Shown here: positions 1 through 6,450 of the stretch, in pieces
How the letters are laid out: each line of letters opens with the position of its first letter
How positions within the stretch are numbered: the first letter of the stretch is position 1
Assembly: GCA_002314195.1 (NCBI GenBank)
Contig: DCCQ01000103.1
Span: 1 to 7,262, forward strand
Length of the DNA stretch: 7,262 nt
DNA from: Bacteroidales bacterium UBA1077
GTDB taxonomy: Bacteria > Bacteroidota > Bacteroidia > Bacteroidales > UBA932
Direction: 5' to 3'
Translations under genes and position numbers: made by a program
The notes under the pieces: generated by a model
What the model was told of the DNA's origin: nothing
The model's input: the letters and a program-made list of their open reading frames with translations, nothing else
The model's database searches: none

Positions 1-44
1 GCACTTGCTTTTTGACTCTGCCGATGATTCCCTGTGGCCGTAAA

Positions 45-76
45 TTTGGATAATTGACTATTTTTTACTTACTTTG
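45..76 (+). promoter_or_regulatory. Predicted Bacteroidetes-type promoter of acpP
   Basis: A TTTG at 45-48 is followed after 20 bases by TTACTTTG at 69-76. This fits the Bacteroidetes sigma-ABfr pattern (TTTG, 19-21 bases, TAnnTTTG) with one mismatch in the -7 box. Transcription would start near 82, giving a leader of about 78 bases before the acpP start codon at 160. The left edge of the window (1-44) shows no recognisable gene or site. Confidence 0.55.
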
Positions 77-110
77 TGGCGCTATTTGTTCGCGGATTAT
101 CCGATGGACG

Positions 111-134
111 TTTGTTAATAGCGTGTTTAACAAG
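111..134 (+). other. Small hairpin in the acpP leader
   Basis: TTGTTAA at 112-118 pairs with TTAACAA at 127-133 around an 8-base loop, and a T-G wobble can close the base. It lies in the predicted untranslated leader of acpP. The stem is AU-rich and weak, and no T-tract follows, so it is not a terminator. A regulatory role is unproven. Confidence 0.25.
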
Positions 135-159
135 AATATACTATTTAATTTATTCAATT

Positions 160-417
160 ATGACTGAAGAAGAAATTGTAAAGCAGGTCAAAGCGATTAT
201 TGTTGACAAGCTGGGCGTTGAGGAGTCTGAAGTGACTGAGAGCGCCAACTTCACAAATGACCTCGGAGCTGATTCTCTTGACACAGTTGAACTTCTCATG
301 GAGTTTGAGAGAGTGTTCGGAATCAAGATTCCTGATGAGGAGACAAGCACAATCGCGACCGTTAAGGACGCAATCGACAAAGTCAAGGAAAAGCTCGCCA
401 GCAAGGAGGAAGCATAA
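160..417 (+). CDS. acpP: Acyl carrier protein
   Basis: This 85-residue protein is the acyl carrier of type II fatty acid synthesis. It holds growing acyl chains on a 4'-phosphopantetheine arm in the cytoplasm and supplies acyl groups for phospholipid and lipid A synthesis. The attachment motif GADSLDTVEL is intact, with the modified serine at residue 39. The protein is short, acidic and helical, like the family. The start at 160 gives the normal AcpP beginning (MTEEEIVKQV). The same frame stays open back to 76, but those 28 extra residues are hydrophobic, unlike AcpP, and lie downstream of the predicted promoter. The gene ends in tandem stops TAA-TAA and is followed at once by a strong terminator, so it looks monocistronic. 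In most Bacteroidetes fabF follows acpP; here it does not. Identification is secure. Confidence 0.97.
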   Translation: MTEEEIVKQVKAIIVDKLGVEESEVTESANFTNDLGADSLDTVELLMEFERVFGIKIPDEETSTIATVKDAIDKVKEKLASKEEA

Positions 418-432
418 TAATCCTTTGATGTA

Positions 433-474
433 AAAAGATTAAGCCTCGGATTTCGGTCCGAGGCTTAATCTTTT
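433..474. terminator. Bidirectional intrinsic terminator between acpP and the DUF4270 gene
   Basis: AAAAGATTAAGCCTCGGA (433-450) and TCCGAGGCTTAATCTTTT (457-474) are perfect 18-base complements around the 6-base loop TTTCGG. The GC-rich core sits next to the loop. The A-run on the left arm and the T-run on the right arm give each strand a U-tract at its 3' end, so it should stop transcription from both convergent genes. The right arm includes two bases of the DUF4270 stop codon (473-475). Confidence 0.93.
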
Positions 475-2125
475 ATTTCTCAGGGAATCCTTTCGGGATG
501 GCGAATGTCACTTTCAGCTTAGGCTTCTTGCCTTCAGCCTTAGGGCCGCGAAGCACGGCTCTGTAGTAGCGGTCCTTGTCCAGTTCGGTGCTGGAGGTCG
601 TTGTGGTGGCCGAAGAGTAGGCGTACTGAGCCATTGTCTGATAGTTGTAGTAGTTACTGTAGTAGCCATAACCACCGTACCCCCCATAGCCATAGCCTCC
701 GTAGCCATAACCGTATCCCCCATAACCATAACCGCCGTAAAGTTGGTTCGCGTATGAGGCGTAAGCCATCTGCTGGTAGTAGTTGGCCATCTCCTCGGCC
801 TCTGCATCAGTTGTGGTTGTTTTTTCGTACCACATGATAAGGAACCAGATGTCGTAGTTTGAAAGTTTGCTGTCTCCATCCTTTTTCCTGATGATCTGCT
901 GGACGTGGTGTGTGATGTCAGGGGCGTAGTTGCAAAGCGAACGGTTGACCTCGCCCTGGTTCTCGTCCGAGGCACTCGCGTCTGTAAGACCTGCGAATGT
1001 CACCGTTGTGTCGGTGCTTATCTTGATTGTCGGGCTCAGGATCTTAGGATAGCGGAACATGGTTGTGTAGTCGTCCGGGAAATCGAACGGCATCTCTATC
1101 GTGGCCTTGGAAATCAGAGTCGTGGCAGGGTTCCCGCCTTTCTTTATGATCTCCTCATTGACCAGACGCTGGATTTCGGAAGCCGGGACGACAGGTTTGA
1201 CCCCGCTTCCGCCCTCGATGTAGAGCTTGTCATCCGCCTTGCCGACAAGATGATCCGACTCGTGACGGTCAACATTGAACACGTACTGTGAAGGCACGGT
1301 CTTGACATTGATCAGAGAGTCAAGATCCTGCATCTCGATCGGACTGAAGTAGAACATCAGGCTCGAATCCCTTCTTTCCCCGTTGAATTCTCCGTTGAAG
1401 TAGAGTATGGCATAGTTGTCCGTCCTTGTGATGTAGGATGCGCCTGAACTTTGTTTGACGAGCCTGAGGATGTCCATCTCGTACATGTCGAACCGTCCGC
1501 CGTTGCCGGTTGGGTCATCTGTGCAGAGGTATATTCCCGGAAACTTCTTCGAGTATGTGGCCATGTCTTTCAGGTCGTCCTGTGTCATGCTGAGGTATTG
1601 CTTCCCGTAGTCTTCTGTGAACTCGAACGTCAGTGAGTCCTGGCCGTTGGCGACGGGAACACCTTTGGTGATCCGCCTGATTCCGTGTTTGATTTCGGTA
1701 CGGGAGAAATAATCCTTGCTTCCGAGCGGTTCTTCGAGCGCATAGACGTTGACGTTCTGGAGAATGTTCATCTGGCTTTCGTCAGCCACGGAGACCGAGT
1801 CCACGGCCGCCTTGAACTTGAATCTCTGGAACACCGGATCCTTCCCGAAATCCACCGAGTCCAGCACCGGCACAAGCGTCACGACACTACCTCTGCTGAA
1901 AAGCCCGAAAGTCTCGTCCCGGATGGCTCCGATGGTGATTCTTCTGGAAGAGTAGGCCGTGAGGCTGTCGATGGACTTCATCCAAACCTCATCGAGGTCG
2001 AACTCGGCCGTGTGGAAGTCATATTTCTGGTCAGTAGGGATAAAGTCCCCGCCGAGTTTCTGATCCACCCCGACGCAAGACATGAGACTCGCCGTCAGGG
2101 CTATGATTGCTGGAAGTTTTCTCAT
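473..2125 (-). CDS. DUF4270 family lipoprotein with a Gly-Tyr-rich insertion
   Basis: This 550-residue exported protein belongs to DUF4270, a Bacteroidetes family of unknown function that often sits next to a glycogen-synthase-like gene, as here. A basic start and hydrophobic stretch lead to the lipobox LMSC, so Cys17 should be the lipidated residue after signal peptidase II cleavage. LGGDFIPTDQ just behind it matches the start of the mature part in this family. Most of the protein looks beta-rich with no further membrane helix. Near the C-terminus, residues 463-489 consist only of Tyr (12) and Gly (15), within a Tyr-rich stretch at 448-503 bounded by Thr runs. A conserved-looking end follows (DRYYRAVLRGP, then KLKVTF). 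The start codon directly follows the stop of the upstream gene, so translation is probably coupled. The stop codon lies in the terminator stem. Family assignment is from recognition; the function is unknown. Confidence 0.88.
   Translation of the reverse strand: MRKLPAIIALTASLMSCVGVDQKLGGDFIPTDQKYDFHTAEFDLDEVWMKSIDSLTAYSSRRITIGAIRDETFGLFSRGSVVTLVPVLDSVDFGKDPVFQRFKFKAAVDSVSVADESQMNILQNVNVYALEEPLGSKDYFSRTEIKHGIRRITKGVPVANGQDSLTFEFTEDYGKQYLSMTQDDLKDMATYSKKFPGIYLCTDDPTGNGGRFDMYEMDILRLVKQSSGASYITRTDNYAILYFNGEFNGERRDSSLMFYFSPIEMQDLDSLINVKTVPSQYVFNVDRHESDHLVGKADDKLYIEGGSGVKPVVPASEIQRLVNEEIIKKGGNPATTLISKATIEMPFDFPDDYTTMFRYPKILSPTIKISTDTTVTFAGLTDASASDENQGEVNRSLCNYAPDITHHVQQIIRKKDGDSKLSNYDIWFLIMWYEKTTTTDAEAEEMANYYQQMAYASYANQLYGGYGYGGYGYGYGGYGYGGYGGYGYYSNYYNYQTMAQYAYSSATTTTSSTELDKDRYYRAVLRGPKAEGKKPKLKVTFAIPKGFPEK
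659..739 (-). repeat. Imperfect short repeat encoding a pure Gly/Tyr stretch
   Basis: The 81 bases encode residues 463-489 of the DUF4270 protein, all Gly or Tyr. The peptide is built from a YGGYG unit present about four times with YG and GYG interruptions. Both Tyr codons and all four Gly codons occur, so the DNA copies have diverged and this is not a fresh slippage expansion. The reading frame is open throughout. Confidence 0.85.
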
Positions 2126-2947
2126 TTACTGCAACTGTTGATAAAAGTTGTCGTATTCCTCGATGTAGCGCCCGCTCGCGATCGATTCCTCGTTGAATGG
2201 AAGTGTAGGCAAGCCTTTCTCCTCGCAGAATCTGATCAGTCGCGGGTCAACATTGCTGTCTCCGAGGATGATGCCGTCCGAATACATGGCGGCGGTTTCA
2301 GCAAGATTTATGCCAGTAGGTTCGTCGGGAAGAGGCACATCGGCGGGCTTGATACCCCCGAAAAGAATGTTGCCCTTGAAATTTGGTGAGAATTTCTCGT
2401 CCGCGATTTCCCCGTACAATGATGTCACTATCCTGCTTCCATTGAATATAGGGTCGCCGTTGTAGGCTTTCTTGAGATAGAGAGGCACGAGGTGCGAGAT
2501 CCAACCCTGGCAGTGGATCACATCCGGTGCCCAGCGCAGTTTCTTGACGGTCTCCAGAACGCCCCTGGCGAAAAAGATCGCTCTCTGCCCGTTGTCCTCG
2601 AAGAATCTGCCGTCGGTGTTGAATGTAATCTGCTTGCGGCGGAAATAGTCCTCGTTGTCAATGAAATAGACTTGAATCCTGGCCGATGAGATCGATGCGA
2701 CCTTGATAACAAGAGGTCTGTCAACATCGCCGATGATGATGTTCATTCCGGAAAGCCGGATCACTTCGTGAAGCTGGTTCTTGCGTTCGTTGATGCATCC
2801 GTAGCGCGGCATGAACGCCCTTATTTCCTTTTTGCGCTCCTGAATGCCCTGCGGCAGGCAACGGCCGATCTTGGAAATCGGAGTCTCCGGCAGGAAAGGC
2901 ATGATTTCCGAATTGACGAATAAAACTCTGTTTACGGGTTTTCCCAT
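2126..2947 (-). CDS. Glycogen/starch synthase-like protein, GT5 N-terminal domain only
   Basis: This 273-residue protein resembles the N-terminal Rossmann half of GT5 glycogen/starch synthases and lacks the C-terminal nucleotide-sugar half; full GlgA proteins are about 470-500 residues. It opens with RVLFVNSEIMPF and shows INERKNQLHEVIRLSGMNI (53-70), the form typical of short Bacteroidetes homologues usually annotated as glycogen/starch synthase. The ADP-glucose-binding KTGGL motif of GlgA is replaced by unrelated residues around 19-28, and the usual HxHDW is HCQGW at 145-149. I therefore doubt that it makes glycogen alone; it may act with a partner or have a regulatory or structural role. 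No signal peptide is seen, so it should be cytoplasmic. It is the first gene of a two-gene unit: its stop TAA directly abuts the ATG of the DUF4270 gene. A TATCTTTG promoter box lies 18 bases upstream. Confidence 0.82.
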   Translation of the reverse strand: MGKPVNRVLFVNSEIMPFLPETPISKIGRCLPQGIQERKKEIRAFMPRYGCINERKNQLHEVIRLSGMNIIIGDVDRPLVIKVASISSARIQVYFIDNEDYFRRKQITFNTDGRFFEDNGQRAIFFARGVLETVKKLRWAPDVIHCQGWISHLVPLYLKKAYNGDPIFNGSRIVTSLYGEIADEKFSPNFKGNILFGGIKPADVPLPDEPTGINLAETAAMYSDGIILGDSNVDPRLIRFCEEKGLPTLPFNEESIASGRYIEEYDNFYQQLQ

Positions 2948-2965
2948 GGTAATTTTCTTGTCTTA

Positions 2966-2973
2966 CAAAGATA
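2966..2973 (-). promoter_or_regulatory. Predicted -7 box for the GT5-like / DUF4270 unit
   Basis: On the minus strand this reads TATCTTTG, an exact match to the Bacteroidetes TAnnTTTG box. Transcription would begin around 2960, leaving a leader of roughly 12 bases before the start at 2947. I found no good TTTG at the -33 distance; the region upstream is A-rich instead. Confidence 0.5.
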
Positions 2974-3003
2974 AGAATTTTTTTTCATATTTCGATATTT
3001 CAC

Positions 3004-3011
3004 TATCTTTG
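3004..3011 (+). promoter_or_regulatory. Predicted -7 box for the ftsX operon
   Basis: TATCTTTG is an exact match to TAnnTTTG and would start transcription near 3017, about 20 bases before the ftsX start codon. A clear TTTG at -33 is missing; the expected position is a T-run. The identical box points the other way at 2966-2973, 30 bases off, so the two promoters share upstream DNA. Confidence 0.55.
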
Positions 3012-3037
3012 AATCAAATTTGGAGTAATGCGCTAAA

Positions 3038-3916
3038 ATGGCGGTAGGTGAAAACAAGTTGATACGCAGGAGGCTCGTCGGAGCCTGGCTTTCCACGGTC
3101 GTCAGCATCAGTCTGGTGCTGCTTCTCGTGGGCATTGCCGCGCTTCTGGTCGCCAACGCGGGAAGTGTCTCCGATTATTTCAAGGAGAACATGCAGGTCT
3201 CGGTGCTTATGAAGCAGGAGGTCGCCGAGGACGAAGCCATGAAATATATCACCGCGCTGGACGCCATGCCTTTCATAAAAAGCACCAAACTCGTGTCACG
3301 CGAGAAGGGCACGGAAGAGATGGCGGAACTTCTTGGCGAGGATTTCCTTAGTGTCTTCGAGACGGCTCCGATTCCGGTCTCAGTGGATGTGACCTTGAAG
3401 GCTGAGTATGTGTCTTCTGACAGCCTTGAGGTTATCAAGAGGGAAATTATGAAGTCCCCGCTGGTGGATGAGGTTGTCTATCAGGAGTCTCTTGTCGACA
3501 AGCTGAACACGAACCTTCGCAAGATTTCACTGGTTCTGGGCGTCTTCATCGTCCTGCTGTTGTTCATTTCCTTCGTGCTTATCAACAACACCGTGAGGCT
3601 CAACGTTTTCTCGAAACGGTTCACGATCCACACGATGAAGCTGGTCGGCGCCACCAAGTCCTTCATCCGGGCTCCTTTTATGCTGCAGGCCGTATTCCAA
3701 GGACTTTTCTCCGCGCTCATGGCCACCATCATGCTGGTGGGGATTCTCTTCTTTGTCAAAAGCGAGTTCGCGCGGCTTTTCGAAGTGTTCCGGCTCGACA
3801 TCCTTCTGATGGTGATCGGAGTTGTGATCGTCACGGGTGTCGCCATCTGCACGGTCAGCACCGCATTGGTGGTGGGGCGTCTTGTCTCGCTTTCCAAAGA
3901 TGAGTTATATTGCTAA
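3038..3916 (+). CDS. ftsX: Cell division protein FtsX (ABC transporter permease family)
   Basis: FtsX is the membrane half of the FtsEX complex, which couples ATP hydrolysis by FtsE to activation of wall hydrolases at the division site. The 292 residues show the expected layout: a short basic cytoplasmic start, a first membrane helix at about 17-40, an extracytoplasmic domain at about 41-160, then helices at about 163-184, 212-241 and 255-279. The segment RLNVFSKRFTIHTMKLVGAT (187-206) is the typical FtsX loop after helix 2. An in-frame stop at 3026-3028 and no earlier start codon fix the start at 3038. ftsE is not in the window, so its partner is encoded elsewhere. It heads an operon of envelope genes, 14 bases before the DUF3098 gene. 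A two-codon open frame sits just upstream of the start. Confidence 0.95.
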   Translation: MAVGENKLIRRRLVGAWLSTVVSISLVLLLVGIAALLVANAGSVSDYFKENMQVSVLMKQEVAEDEAMKYITALDAMPFIKSTKLVSREKGTEEMAELLGEDFLSVFETAPIPVSVDVTLKAEYVSSDSLEVIKREIMKSPLVDEVVYQESLVDKLNTNLRKISLVLGVFIVLLLFISFVLINNTVRLNVFSKRFTIHTMKLVGATKSFIRAPFMLQAVFQGLFSALMATIMLVGILFFVKSEFARLFEVFRLDILLMVIGVVIVTGVAICTVSTALVVGRLVSLSKDELYC

Positions 3917-3930
3917 CAATAAAAATATTC

Positions 3931-4179
3931 ATGAATATGTCTGATAACACCAAGATGCCAATCACCGGCAAAGGTCTGCGGATGCTCCTCATGGGACTCG
4001 TTGTGATGGTTGCCGGTTTCGTGCTGATGATGGGAGGAGGGACAGTCGATCCTGACAGGTTCAATTGGGCCATGTTCGATTTCCGCAGGCTGGTCGCCGC
4101 CCCGATTGTGATAATATGCGGAATCGCCATAGAGATCGTGGCCATAATGAGGCGGCCAGGAAACACGGAAAACGAGTGA
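3931..4179 (+). CDS. DUF3098 family small membrane protein
   Basis: This 82-residue protein belongs to DUF3098, a Bacteroidetes family of unknown function usually found between ftsX and uppP, as here. It has two predicted membrane helices, about 17-36 and 54-73. Between them, FVLMMGGG at 30-37 and FNWAMFDFRRLVAAPIVI at 44-61 resemble the conserved family core. The frame remains open upstream to a TTG at 3910 inside ftsX, but I chose the ATG at 3931; the ATG at 3937 is an equally plausible start. The stop TGA lies four bases before the uppP start, so the two genes are probably translated together. Its constant partners suggest a role in division or wall synthesis, but that is only inference. 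Confidence 0.85.
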   Translation: MNMSDNTKMPITGKGLRMLLMGLVVMVAGFVLMMGGGTVDPDRFNWAMFDFRRLVAAPIVIICGIAIEIVAIMRRPGNTENE

Positions 4180-4183
4180 TGCT

Positions 4184-5014
4184 ATGAACTGGTTGCAGGC
4201 TCTTCTTTTGGGGATAGTCCAGGGGTTGACCGAGTTTCTGCCGGTCAGTTCCAGCGGGCATCTCATGATAGTCAAGGAACTTCTTGGCGTTGACGGGGAC
4301 GGCTTCCTGGATTTCACGGTGACTGTCCATCTCGCGACGGTGCTGAGCACCGTGATTGTGTTCTGGAAACCGATCTGCAGGCTTTTGGCCGGCTTGTTCA
4401 AGTTCACCTACAACGATGAGACGGACTATGTGTTCAAGATCGTCCTCTCGATGGTTCCGGTGGCGGTTGTCGGATTGTTGTTCAAAGAACAGGTCGAATC
4501 CCTGTTCGGTGACAATCTGTTCACTGTGGCCGTGTGCCTCATAATCACCGCGATTCTCCTCTACCTCTCTGATGTGGCGGGACGCATGGCCGCACACGGG
4601 AAAGGCGCGGCGCCATCCACGTCCGTCCGTAACGGGATCTCCTACTGGCAGGCTTTTGTGGTAGGCCTTGGCCAGGCCTTGGCCGTGGCTCCAGGGCTGT
4701 CACGTTCCGGCACCACCATCGCGACCGGACTCCTGTGCGGGGTGAAGCGCGAGGTCATGGCCCAGTTCTCATTCCTGATGGTGCTTGTTCCTATCATCGG
4801 AGAGCAACTTCTGGATCTGCTGAAATGCGCCACCGGAGAGGCCACATTGGGCGGAGGTCTCAGTCCTGTGTGCCTTGTCGTCGGATTTTTGGCGGCCTTC
4901 CTTTCTGGATTGTTCGCCTGCAAGGCCATGGTCGCCATCGTGAAGAAGGCCAAGCTTACCTGGTTCGCCCTTTACTGTCTTGTGGTGTCGCTTCTCCTGC
5001 TGATATTCGCGTAG
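4184..5014 (+). CDS. uppP: Undecaprenyl-diphosphatase UppP (BacA)
   Basis: UppP is an integral membrane enzyme that removes one phosphate from undecaprenyl diphosphate, recycling the lipid carrier for peptidoglycan and surface polysaccharides; overexpression is known to give bacitracin resistance. The 276 residues are strongly hydrophobic with many membrane helices, and the length is normal for the family. Both active-site signatures are present: QGLTEFLPVSSSGH (13-26), containing the Q/ExxxE box and the SSSGH motif, and PGLSRSGTT (170-178) with Arg174. Nothing essential appears to be missing. It lies 4 bases after the DUF3098 gene and 18 before the LpxH-like gene, within the ftsX operon. Confidence is high. 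Confidence 0.97.
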   Translation: MNWLQALLLGIVQGLTEFLPVSSSGHLMIVKELLGVDGDGFLDFTVTVHLATVLSTVIVFWKPICRLLAGLFKFTYNDETDYVFKIVLSMVPVAVVGLLFKEQVESLFGDNLFTVAVCLIITAILLYLSDVAGRMAAHGKGAAPSTSVRNGISYWQAFVVGLGQALAVAPGLSRSGTTIATGLLCGVKREVMAQFSFLMVLVPIIGEQLLDLLKCATGEATLGGGLSPVCLVVGFLAAFLSGLFACKAMVAIVKKAKLTWFALYCLVVSLLLLIFA

Positions 5015-5032
5015 GTATATTCATAAACTTCC

Positions 5033-5788
5033 ATGGCTGACAGAACGCTTTCGTACTTTGTGTCGGATGTCCACCTCGGACTGGATGTGAATGATCCGGC
5101 AGACCGCGAGGCTCGTTTCGTCCGTTTCCTGAGATCCATCCCGAAGGACAGGACGCAAACCCTGTACCTGCTTGGCGACATCTGGGATTTCTGGTACGAG
5201 TACCATGATGTGGTCCCGAAGGGCTATGTGCGTGTGTTTGCCGCGTTGATGGATCTGATGGACGCCGGCGTGGAAGTCTGCTTTTTCCAGGGCAACCACG
5301 ACATCTGGTGCTTTCATTATTTCGAAGAGCTGGGAATACGGATCCTTCAGCAACCTTATGTGGTTGAAATAGGAGGTAAGACCTTCTGTCTTGGACACGG
5401 GGACGGTCTGGGCCCGGGGCACAGATGGTACAAACTGATGCGTTGGGGATTTCGCAACCGGTTCTTCCAGGGCATATTCAGCCTTTTGCATCCTTACATC
5501 GCCTTCCGTTTCGGCAAAGGCTGGTCAAAGAAGAGCCGTGTGGCGAAGAGCCAGGAATATTCTTTCAGAGGGGCCGATGAGCCTTTGTACAAGTTCGCCG
5601 AGGATTTTTCCGAAAAAAGGCATGTGGACTATTTCATATTCGGACATTTCCACGTGAGCGAGGACATTGAACTCCCGACAGGAGCCAGGCTGCTGATCCT
5701 CAAGGACTGGATGAGACCTCACTCGTCGAATTTTATCTGCTTCGACACGATGTCCGGATGCTTGGGCATCTCCCAGAATATCGAATAG
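5033..5788 (+). CDS. lpxH: LpxH-like UDP-2,3-diacylglucosamine diphosphatase
   Basis: This 251-residue calcineurin-like metallophosphoesterase probably hydrolyses UDP-2,3-diacylglucosamine to lipid X and UMP, the fourth step of lipid A synthesis, at the inner face of the inner membrane. The metal-binding motifs are complete and in order: SDVHLG (Asp12, His14), GDIWDFW (Asp49), GNHD (Asn88, His89), GHGDG (His122) and GHFH (His205, His207). The GDxWDxW and GHGDG forms match LpxH better than generic phosphoesterases. The segment at about 129-180, rich in aromatic and basic residues, would be the substrate-binding cap. It is the last gene of the ftsX operon; in Bacteroides I would expect truB after uppP, so this order is different. 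Its last 22 codons overlap the opposing DUF4294 gene, and no terminator is visible behind it. Another UDP-sugar or nucleotide phosphoesterase activity cannot be excluded. Confidence 0.88.
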   Translation: MADRTLSYFVSDVHLGLDVNDPADREARFVRFLRSIPKDRTQTLYLLGDIWDFWYEYHDVVPKGYVRVFAALMDLMDAGVEVCFFQGNHDIWCFHYFEELGIRILQQPYVVEIGGKTFCLGHGDGLGPGHRWYKLMRWGFRNRFFQGIFSLLHPYIAFRFGKGWSKKSRVAKSQEYSFRGADEPLYKFAEDFSEKRHVDYFIFGHFHVSEDIELPTGARLLILKDWMRPHSSNFICFDTMSGCLGISQNIE

Positions 5789-6426
5789 TACAGAGCGTCA
5801 AACTCGCCGCGCTGCCATTTCTCGACAAGATATTCAGTCATCTTGTCCTCTCCTTTCGGGTCGTAGTGGGATTTCAGGTTCTGGCCGAAGACTTTTGCCA
5901 CGCCTTGCCAGAATCCTGCGGAAAGACCGCTTTTGTAGTCCTTGATTATTGAATATGAGGATTTCCCGATTTCCCGGTCAACCAACTTTATGAGTAACTT
6001 GCCCTGCGAGATTGTCATGCCCCTCAGCGGTTTCTCGTAGGCCTCCAGCAATTCTTTCTGAAGCCTGTTGACATATTTCTCCTTTTTCCTGCGTCCCAGG
6101 CTGTTGTCGGTGATGTGCCTGTCGGCCTGACTTTCCATGTCTTTCGCCAGAAGGGCGTAAGGATAGACCTTGTTGAAATTGTAAACCAGGCGATAGTACC
6201 TTTTCAGGTCTCTTCTGCTGCCTCGGTAGCCGCGAGGAAAAATCCAGGCAGGATCGATGCTGTCGTAATAGGCTGTGTCGCCGTGCTCGACCCTGTAGCC
6301 CATATAGCCAGACCTTCCTCTTCCGTCTGTCTGAGGCGGGACATCACAGATGTTGCCGGCGAAGAGATCCGTCACCATCATGATTCCTGCCATGAAGCAG
6401 GCAGCGTATGAAATCAACCTTTTCAT
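5719..6426 (-). CDS. DUF4294 family exported protein
   Basis: This 235-residue protein is recognised as a member of DUF4294, a Bacteroidetes family of unknown function. An N-terminal basic stretch and hydrophobic segment (residues 4-22) end in LFAGN, suggesting a signal peptide cut after Ala23 and export to the periplasm. The core runs from about residue 75 and is most typical at 137-190, with MTISQGKLLIKLVDRE, SAGFWQ and SHYDP. The middle is rich in Lys and Arg. The stop codon lies inside lpxH: the last 22 codons are antisense to the end of that gene, a 70-base overlap. No partner gene is on the same strand in the window. A perfect TAnnTTTG box is found 16 bases before the start. No enzyme motif was recognised. 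Confidence 0.85.
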   Translation of the reverse strand: MKRLISYAACFMAGIMMVTDLFAGNICDVPPQTDGRGRSGYMGYRVEHGDTAYYDSIDPAWIFPRGYRGSRRDLKRYYRLVYNFNKVYPYALLAKDMESQADRHITDNSLGRRKKEKYVNRLQKELLEAYEKPLRGMTISQGKLLIKLVDREIGKSSYSIIKDYKSGLSAGFWQGVAKVFGQNLKSHYDPKGEDKMTEYLVEKWQRGEFDALYYSIFWEMPKHPDIVSKQIKFDE

Positions 6427-6442
6427 TTTTTTCCAGAGCTTG

Positions 6443-6450
6443 CAAAGGTA
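6443..6450 (-). promoter_or_regulatory. Predicted -7 box of the DUF4294 gene
   Basis: On the minus strand this reads TACCTTTG, an exact match to TAnnTTTG. It lies 16 bases before the start codon at 6426, leaving a leader of about 10 bases. No TTTG is found at the normal -33 distance; the nearest TTG leaves a 23-base spacer and the nearest TTTG 28 bases. Confidence 0.5.

Noticed and set aside
76..159. In-frame N-terminal extension of acpP (28 residues from a GTG/TTG-type start)
   Set aside because: The extension is hydrophobic and unlike any AcpP, and it begins at the end of the predicted promoter. The ATG at 160 gives the normal start.
659..739. Possible CRISPR or minisatellite array
   Set aside because: The repeat unit is only 6-15 bases, has no spacers, keeps the reading frame and differs in codon use, so it is a coding low-complexity stretch.
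1685..2389. Open frame of 234 codons on the plus strand
   Set aside because: It lies antisense across the DUF4270 and GT5-like genes, which have clear family features. Its product has no recognisable domain.
3913..4597. Long minus-strand open frames opposite the DUF3098 and uppP genes
   Set aside because: They are antisense to well-identified membrane protein genes and have low-quality, unrecognisable products.
5757..5770. Hairpin GATGC-TTGG-GCATC as a terminator between lpxH and the DUF4294 gene
   Set aside because: The stem is five base pairs, lies inside both coding regions and is not followed by a T-tract on either strand.
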